A stretch of 64,000 bases of DNA from Stenotrophomonas sp. 610A2 (lineage in GTDB: Bacteria > Pseudomonadota > Gammaproteobacteria > Xanthomonadales > Xanthomonadaceae), in the NCBI RefSeq assembly GCF_030549615.1, contig NZ_CP130832.1, positions 4,092,001 to 4,156,000 on the forward strand, written 5' to 3'. The translations under genes were made by a program, and so were the position numbers. The notes under the pieces were generated by a model. That model was not told the DNA's origin and did not search any database. It worked only from the letters and a program-made list of their open reading frames with translations. This document shows, in pieces, positions 1 through 11,200 of the stretch (the first letter of the stretch is position 1; every line of letters starts with the position of its first letter).

Positions 1-253
1 GTGCCAAGCTGGCTTGTACCACCGGCAGCACTTGATCGAACGGCAAAGCCACCAGCAGCTCGACCTGCTGCAGCGGGCGCTGGTTCTTTGCCAGCAGCGG
101 CGCCTGCAGGGCCGAAGGCAGGCCTTTCTCTGGCTCCTGCTGCGCGGTCGGCAACATCTGCCAGTTTGCCGGCAAAGGCGCGGCAGAGGCCCACAACGAG
201 GAGGTGATGCCAACCAGGCACAGGATCGCGCCGCAGGCGCTGGTGTTTGTCAT
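1..253 (-). CDS. secreted protein, N-terminal part (runs off the window)
   Basis: The frame is open from an ATG at 253 to the left edge, so only about 84 N-terminal residues are visible. An AAGGA ribosome site lies a few bases upstream of the ATG. The first 27 or so residues form a classic signal peptide: MTNTSACG, then a hydrophobic run, then a SAA-type cleavage site. The mature part begins PLPANWQML and is rich in Pro, Gln and Leu. No family is recognisable from this much. Export is inferred from the signal peptide; the function is unknown. Confidence 0.6.
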   Translation of the reverse strand, partial: MTNTSACGAILCLVGITSSLWASAAPLPANWQMLPTAQQEPEKGLPSALQAPLLAKNQRPLQQVELLVALPFDQVLPVVQASLA

Positions 254-354
254 GGGTCTTCCTTGATGGTGCTGTGACCGGATTCTTGGGGGCTGTATGT
301 ATTTAGGGGGCCCCTGCCCTCACCCCAACCCCTCTCCCGGAGGGAGAGGGGCTT

Positions 355-376
355 GTAGTGCCGAGCCATGCTCGGC
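355..376 (+). repeat. SMAG/REP-like palindrome, copy 1
   Basis: A GTAG tetranucleotide is followed by the palindrome GCCGAGCCATGCTCGGC. This is the layout of the GTAG-headed REP (SMAG) elements known from Stenotrophomonas maltophilia. A second copy lies at 562. Confidence 0.7.
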
Positions 377-561
377 TGGGGCTTCACCGGTAGAGCCTCA
401 AGCGCAGGATCGCTGCGCTCCAAAGCAAAAGCTGCCCTCACCCCAACCCCCGCTCCGCGCCCCGGCCCTTGCGCTGGCGCAAGGGCGTTCGACGGGCAGC
501 GAACCTGTGGTTCGCACCCTGCCCCTCTCACCCCGTGAACGGGAGAGGGGCTTCGAAGCCT

Positions 562-583
562 GTAGTGCCGAGCCATGCTCGGC
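562..583 (+). repeat. SMAG/REP-like palindrome, copy 2
   Basis: The same GTAG head and GCCGAGCCATGCTCGGC core as at 355, in the same orientation. Confidence 0.7.
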
Positions 584-713
584 AGAGGCCTTACTGGTAA
601 CGCCCTAAACGCAGCATGGCTGCGCTCTACTGCAAAAGCTGCCCTCACCCCAACCCCTCTCCCGTGAACGGGAGAGGGGCTTCAAGAGCTTCAAGAGCCT
701 GGAGCATCAAGCT

Positions 714-2363
<1,650 letters not shown>

Positions 2364-2428
2364 GCTGTACTCCAGTGGTAAGGCAACCCCCGGAGTGTAG
2401 CCAGCCCAGCACGCCATTGCGCAGTGTC

Positions 2429-3679
2429 TTATTGCAGGGTTGCCGCGCGGCCCAGCAGCGCCTCGCGTTCGCGCGCATTGCTGCTCAGCGCCGCGGCCTG
2501 TTCGAACGCCTGGCGTGCCTCATCGGCACGCCCCAGCCGCGCCAGCAGGTCACCGCGCACAGCCTGCAACGGCGCGTAGCCTTGCAGCTGCGGGTCATCG
2601 ATCAACGCTTGCAACAAGCTCCAGGCCGGCAACGCGCCGTGGGCCTGCGCCACCGCCACCACCCGATTGAGCTCAACCACAGGTGAGGGCATCACTTCGG
2701 CCAGGCGCGCATACAGCACGGCGATGGCCTGCCAATCGGTCTGCTCGGCCAGTCTGGCGCGCGCATGGCAGGCAGCGATGCTGGCCTGCAGTACGTAGGC
2801 GTCATCGGCACCACCCATTTTCAACGCCTGATCCAATGCAGCCTGGCCGCGCCCGATCTGCAACCAGTCCCAGCGGCTTCGGTCCTGCTCCAGCAGCAAC
2901 ACAGCCGAACCATCGACAGCGGTCCGCGCACGCAGCCGCGAGGCCTGCAGCTCCATCAAAGCCAGCAGGCCAAGCACCGGTACCGTATTGGGCATCAATC
3001 CGGTCAGCACCCTGCACAGCCGCAGCGCCTCTTCGCATAGCGCCGGCCGCATCCAGTCCTCGCCGCTGCTGGCCGCGTAGCCCTCGTTGAACACCAGATA
3101 GACCACGTCCAGCACCGACTGCAAGCGTGCGGACAGCTCCTGCAGGCGCGGCACTTCGAACGGCACCTTGCGTTCGGCCAGCAGACGCTTGGCGCGGACG
3201 ATGCGCTGGGCGATGGTGGGCTCTGGAACCAGATAGGCACGTGCGATCTCGGTGGTGCTCAAGCCGCACAGCAGGCGCAGGGTCAGTGCGACCCGCGCAT
3301 CGGCAGGGAGCTCCGGATGGCAGGCGACGAAAACCAGCCGCAACAGGTCGTCACCGATGTCATCCAGATGATCGGACTGGTCCGCACCCATGGCGTAGTC
3401 CTGTAATTCATCAATGACCTGCGCCTGCCGCTGCGCATGCAGACGCCGTTGCCGCAGCCGGTCGATGGCGCGTCGCTGTGCGGTGGCCATCAGCCAGGCG
3501 GCGGGATTGTCGGGGATTCCTTGTTTTGGCCAATGCTCCAATGCCGCAACCAGGGCGTCCTGGGCAAGTTCCTCGGCGCTGTCGAGATCGCCGAGCATGC
3601 GTGCCAAGCGCGCTACCAAGCGCGGCGATTCCATGCGCCAAAGCGTGTCGAGCAGTCGTTGCAGTTGTGGATCGCTCAT
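2429..3679 (-). CDS. ECF42-type RNA polymerase sigma factor with long C-terminal extension
   Basis: A 416-residue sigma-70-family factor. The N-terminal third has the region-2 signature (DLDSAEELAQDALVAALEHW and the WLMATAQRRAIDRLR stretch) and a region-4 helix-turn-helix (LRLLCGLSTTEIARAYL). About 200 helical residues follow, resembling the tetratricopeptide-like tail of the ECF42 group. ECF42 factors are known to sit beside DGPF (YCII-related) proteins. Here the upstream genes on the same strand are two VOC proteins, a DUF1428 protein and a DGPF protein, so the assignment rests on both sequence and context. No anti-sigma factor is visible, as is usual for this group; the tail may regulate it instead. 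Confidence 0.88.
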   Translation of the reverse strand: MSDPQLQRLLDTLWRMESPRLVARLARMLGDLDSAEELAQDALVAALEHWPKQGIPDNPAAWLMATAQRRAIDRLRQRRLHAQRQAQVIDELQDYAMGADQSDHLDDIGDDLLRLVFVACHPELPADARVALTLRLLCGLSTTEIARAYLVPEPTIAQRIVRAKRLLAERKVPFEVPRLQELSARLQSVLDVVYLVFNEGYAASSGEDWMRPALCEEALRLCRVLTGLMPNTVPVLGLLALMELQASRLRARTAVDGSAVLLLEQDRSRWDWLQIGRGQAALDQALKMGGADDAYVLQASIAACHARARLAEQTDWQAIAVLYARLAEVMPSPVVELNRVVAVAQAHGALPAWSLLQALIDDPQLQGYAPLQAVRGDLLARLGRADEARQAFEQAAALSSNAREREALLGRAATLQ

Positions 3680-3810
3680 AGGGCGCGATCAGAGCATTGC
3701 GGTGCGACTGCCGCAAGTGCGGAGTGCAGCTTTGTAGAAGCAGCGTCTGCCGCGAAGCTGATGATGCATACGATCAAGGAAACTTCCATCACCGGGGCCC
3801 TAAACAAAAA

Positions 3811-3856
3811 CCACCCCCTCCCCAGCCCTCCCCTCCGCCTACGGCGCAAGGGAGGG
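3811..3856. repeat. C-rich inverted repeat between sigma factor and DUF1428 gene
   Basis: CCACCCCCTCCCCAGCCCTC followed by a short spacer and GCAAGGGAGGG. It is the same small family as at 15,022 and 22,741. It lies inside the presumed operon and can fold into a hairpin, so it may reduce or stabilise read-through into the sigma gene. Confidence 0.5.
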
Positions 3857-3865
3857 AGCGGAGCA

Positions 3866-4222
3866 TCACAACTGCACGAACGGCTTGAACCCGCCCCAGA
3901 ACATGCGCTTGCCATCGAAGGGCATGTCCTTCGGTCCCATCCCGGCCAGGCGTGGATCGGCCATAGCCTTGGCATTGACCTTGTCGCGGTGGGCGCGCGA
4001 GCGGAACAGCACATAGGCGAACACCACCACCTCGTCCTCCTTCAGCTTCACCGCCTGCGGAAACGAGGTGCGTTTGCCTGGCTTCACGTCCTCTGCTACC
4101 GCCTCGACGTACGCCAATGCACCGTGTTCTTTCCACACCTTGCCGGCCTTGCGTGCGATGCGCTTGTAGTCATCGAGTTTGGCGCTGGGTACCGGCAACA
4201 CATATCCGTCCACGTAAGCCAT
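3866..4222 (-). CDS. DUF1428 family protein
   Basis: A 118-residue protein starting MAYVDGYVLPVP, with a strong AGGAG site upstream of the ATG at 4222. The MAYVDG opening and the RMFWGGF ending are typical of the small, dimeric-barrel-like DUF1428 family. The biochemical role is unknown. It is the fourth gene of a five-gene run on this strand (DGPF, VOC, VOC, DUF1428, ECF42), with a 13-base gap from the VOC gene, and is probably co-transcribed. Confidence 0.85.
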   Translation of the reverse strand: MAYVDGYVLPVPSAKLDDYKRIARKAGKVWKEHGALAYVEAVAEDVKPGKRTSFPQAVKLKEDEVVVFAYVLFRSRAHRDKVNAKAMADPRLAGMGPKDMPFDGKRMFWGGFKPFVQL

Positions 4223-4235
4223 GATCGTCTCCTGG

Positions 4236-4643
4236 TTATTGGCCCGGCTCGCCATCCATATGGGCGACTTCCCACAGGTGGCCATCGAGGTCCTGGAAGC
4301 CGCGCTGATACATGAAACCGTAGTCGCGCGCCGGCATCGGCTCGCTGCCACCGGCGGCCAGGGCCTTGTCCACAAGCTCATCCACCGCCTGCCGACTCAC
4401 GGCCGACAAGCAGGTGATCACCTCGGTCTGCTTGCGCGCATCAGTCAGCGGTTTGTTGGTGAAGGTCTGGAAGAACGGCTCCACCAGCAGCATCACGAAG
4501 ATGCTGTCGCTGATCACCATGCAGGCCGCGTTGTCATCGCTGAACTGCGGGTTGAAGCTGTAGTCCAGCGCAGCAAAGAACGTCCTGGACGCCTGCAGGT
4601 CACGAACGGCGAGATTGACGAAGATCATCTGCGGGTTGCCCAT
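4236..4643 (-). CDS. VOC superfamily (glyoxalase/bleomycin-resistance-like) protein
   Basis: A 135-residue protein with the beta-alpha-beta-beta-beta pattern of vicinal-oxygen-chelate folds: MIFVNLAVRDLQASRTFFAA at the front and YQRGFQDLDGHLWEVAHMD at the end. The ATG at 4643 has a GGAGGG site. It almost abuts the upstream PhnB-like gene, whose stop is at 4646, so translation is likely coupled. Substrate unknown; belongs to the ECF42-linked operon. Confidence 0.85.
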   Translation of the reverse strand: MGNPQMIFVNLAVRDLQASRTFFAALDYSFNPQFSDDNAACMVISDSIFVMLLVEPFFQTFTNKPLTDARKQTEVITCLSAVSRQAVDELVDKALAAGGSEPMPARDYGFMYQRGFQDLDGHLWEVAHMDGEPGQ

Positions 4644-4645
4644 GC

Positions 4646-5083
4646 TCAGCCCTCCGCCGGCATCGGCTTCATGCAGTTGACCATCCACGGCTTGCCGTAG
4701 CGGTCAAGCAACATGCCCCAGCGGTGCGCCCAGAAGGTCTCAGCCAAGGCCATCTGCACCTGCCCACCTTCGGCAAGGGCTGCGAACACGCGCTCGGCTT
4801 CCTCGATGCTGTCCACGTCGACATTGATGGTGGTGGCACAGCTGCCATCAGCTTGCGGACCATCGGCGGCCATCAACGTTGCGCCGCCGGCTTCAACCTG
4901 GCAGTGCGCAACCTGATCCGCTTGCGGCATGAAGCCGCCGCAGCCCTCCGCATCCATGTCGGGACTGGGCGGCATGTCGCTGTACTTCATTTCCGATACA
5001 ACCGTGCCACCCAAGGCCTTGGCGTAGAACGCCATCGCCTCGTGGGTCTGGCCGTTGAAGCCCAAAAACGGAATCAATTTCAT
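4646..5083 (-). CDS. PhnB-like VOC protein
   Basis: A 145-residue protein beginning MKLIPFLGFNGQTHEAMAFY and ending WGMLLDRYGKPWMVNC, which are hallmarks of the PhnB / 3-demethylubiquinone-methyltransferase-like branch of the VOC superfamily. AGGAG lies upstream of the start. Members commonly sit in ECF-sigma/DGPF operons. The enzymatic role is not established. Confidence 0.85.
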   Translation of the reverse strand: MKLIPFLGFNGQTHEAMAFYAKALGGTVVSEMKYSDMPPSPDMDAEGCGGFMPQADQVAHCQVEAGGATLMAADGPQADGSCATTINVDVDSIEEAERVFAALAEGGQVQMALAETFWAHRWGMLLDRYGKPWMVNCMKPMPAEG

Positions 5084-5112
5084 TGTCCTGCTCCTGCTGC
5101 TCGGGGTTGGGT

Positions 5113-5544
5113 TCAGTTGTTGCGCTCGATCTGCTCGCGTAAACGCTGCTCCTGCGCCTGCAATTCCGGAGTGAAGGCCGCGCCGAAATCTTCAGCTTCG
5201 AAGAACGGGCGGATCTCCACTTCCACCGCACTGCCGTTGGTCGGGGTGAACGGGGCACGCTTGAGCCACTCCACCGCCTCGTCCAGCGAGCGCACCTGCC
5301 ACAGCCAGAAGCCGGCCACCAGCTCACGGGTCTCAGTAAATGGGCCATCGATGACGCTGCGTCCTTCAGCGGCAAAGCGCACGCGCGCGGCCTGCGAAGT
5401 GGGCTTCAAACCCTCGCCAGCCAGCATGATCCCGGCCTTGACCAGTTCTTCATTGAAGGCCCCCATCGCCGCGATCTCCGCCTGCGTGGGCATCACCCCG
5501 GCCTCGGTCTCGGGGGTCGCTTTCACCAGCACCATCACTTTCAT
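5113..5544 (-). CDS. YCII-related DGPF-domain protein
   Basis: A 143-residue protein with the diagnostic DGPFTETRELVAGFWLW segment at about residues 67-83. It is the first gene of the leftward operon and lies just downstream of a candidate ECF42 promoter. DGPF proteins are the known genomic partners of ECF42 sigma factors. They have a ferredoxin-like dimer fold, but their reaction is not known. A charged helix (ELQAQEQRLREQIE) follows the domain. Confidence 0.88.
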   Translation of the reverse strand: MKVMVLVKATPETEAGVMPTQAEIAAMGAFNEELVKAGIMLAGEGLKPTSQAARVRFAAEGRSVIDGPFTETRELVAGFWLWQVRSLDEAVEWLKRAPFTPTNGSAVEVEIRPFFEAEDFGAAFTPELQAQEQRLREQIERNN

Positions 5545-5589
5545 CGCCGTTCTCCGTTGCAGGCGGCATGCCCGCTACACATCAGGTAC

Positions 5590-5616
5590 GACGAAGCACG
5601 GCAGGCAACCTCGACA
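5590..5616 (-). promoter_or_regulatory. candidate ECF42-dependent promoter of the leftward operon
   Basis: Read on the minus strand, TGTCGA (5611-5616) is followed after 17 bases by CGTC (5590-5593), about 45 bases upstream of the DGPF gene start. A TGTCGA -35 with a short CG-rich -10 matches what I recall of the signature reported for ECF42 factors. The spacing is right for an ECF promoter. The assignment is inference. Confidence 0.5.
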
Positions 5617-5711
5617 AGCTCGCGCCCGATTTTTATGAACGGATTAATGCGGCACTGCAGCAGGTTTCATGCGACATGATCTGCGCTTCCCGCGCACGAG
5701 AACGTCCCACC

Positions 5712-6059
5712 ATGAAATTCCTGCTGCTGATCTACATCGACCCGCAACTGCTGCAGACCGTACCTGCCGACGACTACGACGCGCTGATGCGTGGCTGCCT
5801 GCAACATGCCGATGCCCTGCAGACGCAGGGCACACTGTTGATGTCGCAACGCCTGCAGCCACCAACCACCGCTCAGACCCTGCGCAGCCGCAAGGGCCAG
5901 TCACGGATCATCGATGGCCCCTTCGCGGAGACCCGCGAAATCCTGGCCGGCTTCAACCTGATCGAAGCAGCTGACGCCGCCGAGGCCATGCGCATCGCGC
6001 GGCAATTCCCGTGGGCGGCGTACGGCAGCATCGAGGTGCGGGCGGTGGATCAGACGTAG
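5712..6059 (+). CDS. YCII-related DGPF-domain protein, divergent copy
   Basis: A 115-residue protein starting MKFLLLIYIDPQLL with the motif RIIDGPFAETREILAGFNLIEA at residues 66-87. It is shorter than the divergent paralogue at 5113 and matches the compact form of the family. I chose the ATG at 5712 because the conserved MKFLLLIY strand begins there. It is transcribed away from the sigma-factor operon and may answer to the same factor, but I saw no second TGTCGA box on this strand. Confidence 0.87.
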   Translation: MKFLLLIYIDPQLLQTVPADDYDALMRGCLQHADALQTQGTLLMSQRLQPPTTAQTLRSRKGQSRIIDGPFAETREILAGFNLIEAADAAEAMRIARQFPWAAYGSIEVRAVDQT

Positions 6060-6177
6060 CAGCCTAATGGCTTTTACCTCAAATCCCTGCACCTTATGCG
6101 CGAACTCGCTGACTCACAAGCAACAGGACTCGAGCAAAAGCATTGATTCCGTTGAGATGAGTCGAACTGCGAATACT

Positions 6178-6210
6178 GAAGAAGCCGATACGAAGGATAT
6201 CGGCTTCTTC
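6178..6210. terminator. long perfect hairpin between convergent genes
   Basis: GAAGAAGCCGATA, a 7-base loop, then the exact complement TATCGGCTTCTTC. It lies between two convergent genes and could act in both directions, although no long T-run follows. Confidence 0.6.
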
Positions 6211-6280
6211 GCTTAGTGGATGCGTCGGATATAGCAGTACTTCGAATCTTCTGCTTGTGCCCGCGCCCGCCCCAACTTCA

Positions 6281-7006
6281 TCATCTTACCGGCATCGATT
6301 CCGGAGCCCCCAACTCAACATGCTTCTTGCTCCAACCGCCCGAGTAAACTTCGTACCGTTTTTCCAATGCTGCCAAGAAGCGATCATCCGATGCCATGGT
6401 GCAGCCACCATGTCCGTCAACAAACTGATTGAAAGCTGCAGCAACAGGTAGTCCGCCAGCACCTGGAAGACATTGCCCCCTCCCATATACAGGATTGCTG
6501 GTCATTGCACGAAGCGATCGCTCGAACCGGCTTTCAGCCCGTAGGGCTGCGACATCATCCGAATAACGGCTTCCGAGCTCGGCCAAGATCAGTGCGCCAG
6601 CTCGCCGCTCTTCCTCGGTCGATTGATCAAGTGCCGAGTTGTAGAGGGTAGCTGCCTGGGCTTCTTTTCTCTCTGCAGCCAGAGCCAACCACGCCAAACC
6701 GAGCGACTTGTCCCGCGCTAGTCCGTCACCATTGAAGTAAGCCACGCCCAAGGCTCGCTGGGCGGCTTTGTTCCCCCAGCCAGCCGACAACTCCAGCATT
6801 TGGCGGGCAGATTCATAGCGGCCAGAATCCCAGTACTTTTGTGCGAGACAGAAGTTGTAGTCCCCCGGCAAGGCTTTACTGACACCAGTGTTGCAAACCA
6901 GTTGAGTGGGTTGCTGTCCTGATGCTGCCCCCACCTCGTCCGCTTGAGCGGAGAGCATTGGAATGCACACCAGCAGCGCAGATAGAGCAAAAGAATGGTT
7001 GCGCAT
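6281..7006 (-). CDS. secreted Sel1-like repeat protein
   Basis: A 241-residue protein. The ATG at 7006 is preferred because GGAGG lies 8 bases upstream; an alternative ATG at 7012 is too close to it. A signal peptide (MRNHSFALSALLVCIPMLSAQA) leads into helical repeats: FCLAQKYWDSGRYESARQML, then ALGVAYFNGDGLARDKSLGLAWLALAA, which is a Sel1-type repeat. The C-terminal 80 residues (VYGRGQCLPGAG onward, with two Cys) match nothing I recognise. Sel1 repeats usually bind other proteins; a periplasmic scaffold role is inferred. Confidence 0.7.
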   Translation of the reverse strand: MRNHSFALSALLVCIPMLSAQADEVGAASGQQPTQLVCNTGVSKALPGDYNFCLAQKYWDSGRYESARQMLELSAGWGNKAAQRALGVAYFNGDGLARDKSLGLAWLALAAERKEAQAATLYNSALDQSTEEERRAGALILAELGSRYSDDVAALRAESRFERSLRAMTSNPVYGRGQCLPGAGGLPVAAAFNQFVDGHGGCTMASDDRFLAALEKRYEVYSGGWSKKHVELGAPESMPVR

Positions 7007-7021
7007 TGCCATAACCTCCAT

Positions 7022-8202
7022 TTTTCAGCTGGAAGGGATGTACTTGCAGCCTCTCTATATTTCTTTCAAATGAAGAGCGCAAGCAGAATTTCTATCACGA
7101 ATATGAACCATTAATCGTTGACGGACTTCCGAGATTTTCTTGATAAACGAGACCCTCATCTGCAGCGCTCGTACCGGCTCGAACGCTGCCCATCTTGACA
7201 GCAGTTCCGCTACGCCAATGCTGACTCAGCAAGTGCCTGCTTCCCTGCAGAAGATGGCTTGCAGATCGGCAAATGCAAGATCTCAAATTGCAAGCGCTGA
7301 CTCGGCCGGGAAATGGCGAGTTTGTAGTGCCAGCTCGCAGTGAACGCTGTCGAGGCAAGCAAGACTCACACTCTTCCCACTTGGCGGCGTGCTTGTACCA
7401 GAGCGTGGGGCGATCACGCTGCAGATGGCATGGGGCTTCGCTGGAGTATCACTGACAGCAGGGGGACCTCAGCCCAACTCCCCGCCTCGGCGCCCCTCCT
7501 GAAGCGACTACTCTGATCCTTGACAAAGCGTCGCTCGCATCCGGCCTGTTCGCACGACAAGGATCCTAGTTGGCGCCGCTGCATCGCGAAGACCAGATTG
7601 CGTTTACGGATCCGATCGGCGCGAATGCTCATGCGAGTGGATAAGGGACATCAACTCTCATGGCCCTGCATAGTCGGCAAATGTAGTCGAGGATCTTCAG
7701 CGGATTGCCAGCGCACCTTTCGATGAAGGTCCGCACATCACCTGATTCTGCCCAAGCCCGCTGACAACTGCTTGGCCATGTGGCCGACGGCTTTCCCTTC
7801 GACGCATACAGACAGCGTGCCGCTGCAAAGGCCCACTTCGCCAGGCCCCTCTTGCCTGACGCCCCATATCGACCACTTTTCCTAAATTCAGTCAACTAAA
7901 GAAGGAAAAGTGTGCAGACGGCTTGATACGGCATATTTCCAAATAAAAACAACAGGTTATGTTGAACAAGGCTCTCCCATCCTGTCATGCTCGAGAAGAA
8001 ACCAAAAGAAGTCGCTTTGCAAGGAAAAAATTATTAATATATAAATCAAATACTTAGATCAAAAATAAGGATTACAGAACTTTAAAAAGTTAACCTTCTG
8101 TTTAGATTGCCCCAGGATATGGTTAGTATTCGTTCACCTTGGCTTTGCATTCGACCAACTTTCAGATGCAACCAAGCCCAAATGACTGACTGTTTTGTTC
8201 CA
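7022..8202. other. long intergenic region without a convincing gene
   Basis: About 1.2 kb. The short open frames here (for example 7095-7358 and 7629-7895 on the minus strand) lack ribosome sites and recognisable protein character. The last 300 bases (7,900-8,200) become strongly AT-rich, with runs such as AAAAATTATTAATATATAAA, and probably hold the promoter of the TonB receptor that follows. Confidence 0.5.
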
Positions 8203-8216
8203 GGAGAGAAAACGCA

Positions 8217-11200
8217 ATGATCAAAACCAAGACCATTCGCCGAGCATCGCTGTGCGTCGCTCTGGGCTTGTGCCTCGCCTCTACGGCGAACGCCCAGTCC
8301 AATGCGTCAGGCTCCATCTACGGCGCTGGCGGCGAGCCGGGTTCTACTGTGACTATCCGCAACACGGAGACCGGCCTGACCCGCGAGCTTCGCGTGGATG
8401 CCAATGGCCGTTACAACGCATCGGCGCTTCCAGTTGGCAAGTACCAGGTCGAGCTGAAGCGCGACGGCCAGGTGATCGCTTCCAAACCTGACGTGATCGT
8501 TCAGCTTGGTTCGGGCAGCGAAGTCTCCTTTGCCGCTGCAGCCGGCGCTTCAGGCTCCGCCACTGACATGGATCGCATTGAGGTCCGCGGCAGCGCAGCT
8601 GTGAAGATCGACGTGTCCTCCACCGACACGCGTTCGGTGTTCACCGCTGAGCAGATCGCCAAGATGCCGATCGGGCGCAACATCAATGCCCTTGCCTTGT
8701 TGACTCCAGGCGTTGTCGCCGCTGACTCCCGATACGGCAATGTTGCCTCCTTCGGTGGTTCTGCTGCTTCCGAGAACGCCTTCTACATCAACGGTTACGC
8801 CGTTACCAATCCGCTTACCAACCTAGGGTCGACCTCGCTGCCGTTCGATGGCATCAGCCAGTACCAGGCAATCACCGGTGGTTATGGCGCTGAATTCGGC
8901 CGTGCTACCGGCGGTGTGGTCAACATCATCACCAAGAGCGGCACCAACGACTTCAAGGCTGGTGCTCAGGTACTTTGGAGCCCGGACAACCTCCGCTCAA
9001 AGCAGCGCAACATCTACTACCCGAAGAACGGCACGCCAAACGATGGCCTGCTTTACCAGAACCTCAGCGCTCAGGAAACTGATTCGCTGACCTACGGTGC
9101 GTACGTCAGCGGCCCAATTATCAAGGATCGACTGTTCTTCTACGCGTCGGGTGAATTCGAGGATCAGGATCGCGTTACCGTCGCAACCCGCTCCAACACG
9201 GACTCCGGCTTCCATAAGCGCAACTATGAAGTTCCGCGCTGGCTGGCCAAGTTGGACTGGTACATCACCGACAATCACTTGCTCGAGTTCACCGGTATTG
9301 GTGACACCACCAAGCAGACCTTGTCCCAGTATGAGTACAACTACACCGGCACCAACCCGTTGACCGGCGGCAACACCAAGAATGCTGGCTACTACTATGA
9401 AGATGGCGGTGAGTTGTACATCGGCAAGTACACCGGCTATCTGACCGACAACCTGACGCTGACCGCCCTTTATGGCAAGCAGGAACAGGATCATATTGCT
9501 ACCCCGTGGGGCTACGATCCTTCTGTCGTTTACGTCAGCGATTCCCGCAACAACCCGAATCCGGTTCGTTTCGGCGCTTACGACCAGCTCGACTTCCCTG
9601 ATGCATACGACAAGACCGATGGCGGCCGTATCGACCTGGAATGGCGAATCGGAGACCACACACTGCGTGCGGGCTATGACGAACAGAACTCCGAGTCGCG
9701 CGCTGGTGAAGTGACGTCGGGTCCTGGCTATCGCTGGAGCTACAACTCGGTTGGCGCTGCCAATGCCAATCAGAACATCCCAGGCAGCGGTGGCGCGAGC
9801 GGCCCTGGTGGCAATGGTGACTACGTCATCAAGTACGTCTATGCCAACGGTGGCACCTTCAAGGTTGAACAGAAGGCTTTCTATCTGGAAGACCGCTGGC
9901 AGATCAACGATCGCTGGTTGCTTTCGGTTGGCGTCCGCAATGAGCAGTTCCAGAACTTCAACGCAGACGGCATCGTCTACGTGGAACAGAAGGATCAGTG
10001 GGCTCCGCGTCTGGGTGTGAGCTGGGACGTTTACGGCGATTCAACGCTTAAGCTCTTCGCAAATGCAGGCCGCTACCACCTGGCAATGCCGAACAACGTA
10101 GCACTCCGTGGCGCTGCAGGCTCGACGTACACGATGGAGTACTTCTCCTTCACCGGAATCGATCCGAACAACGGTACTCCGTTGGGCCTCACCGCGTTGG
10201 GCGACGGCCCGTACTCATCCAACAATGAGTACGGCCAGGCTCCAGACCCCGCATCGGTAGCAGCAAAGGGCTTGAAGTCCCACTTCCAGGATGAATTTGT
10301 CCTCGGTATGGAGAAGCAGCTGAGCGATTCGCTGGTGTTCGGCGCACGCTATGTCTATCGAGACCTGAAGAGCGCCATTGACGATGTCTGCGACTGGCGT
10401 CCCGCGTACAACTGGGCGATTGACAACGGTTATTCGGAGGATGTCGCGGAAGCACTTGGCGACGGCCTGAACCACTGCCGTTTGTTCAACCCGGGCGAAG
10501 CAAATACCTTCCAGTTGGACGATGGCAATGGCAACCTGATCACGGTTCCGCTGTCCGCCAAACAGATGGGCTTCCCGAAGCTCAAGCGTCGCTATCAGGG
10601 CATCGACCTGTTCCTGGAACACCCGTTCGACGGCAAGTTCTACGGCAAGGTGGACTACACCTGGTCGCACAACTACGGCAATGCCGAAGGCCAGTTGAAG
10701 TCTGACGTTGCGCAAGGTGACGTCTCTCAGACGATGGATTGGGACCATCCGGAGATCATGTTCCATGCAAATGGCAACCTTCCGAATGATCGTCGCCACT
10801 ACCTGAAGGCGTTTGGCTTCTATCAGTTCAACCCGGAGTGGCGCGTCTCGGCCACCTTCACGATGATGTCGGGTCGTCCCAAGAACTGCACCGGTATCTA
10901 TGCCGGTCCGGATCCGGACGGCGAGTTCAGCAATACTGTTGAGTACTCCGGCCCGTACTACCGTTACTGCAACGGAGAGGTTTCGTCGCGTGGCTCCGCC
11001 GGCACCACTCCGTGGATCGGCCGCCTGGATCTCGGCGCAGCTTACCGTCCGGCTTTCCTCAAGGATAAGCTGGAGCTGACTGTAGACGTGTTCAATGTAA
11101 CCAACTCGCAGACTGCTCAGAACTTCATTGAGTACGGTGAAATTGGCTCTGTCGGCAATCCCTATGCTCAGACCGACCGCGTGGTCAGCTACTCGACCCC

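Larger units (their letters stand above)
311..681. repeat. cluster of C-rich inverted repeats in an intergenic gap
   Basis: The gap between the two flanking genes is filled with repeat DNA. The unit GCCCTCACCCCAACCCCTCT followed by CCCG and its complement GGGAGAGGGGC occurs near 315-352 and 641-680, with partial copies at about 434-465 and 520-552. Each unit can fold into a hairpin. The two SMAG-like palindromes lie between them. No gene is evident here. Confidence 0.6.

Noticed and set aside
7095..7895. Short frames in the gap before the Oar-type receptor
   Set aside because: No ribosome sites, unusual composition and no recognisable family on either strand.
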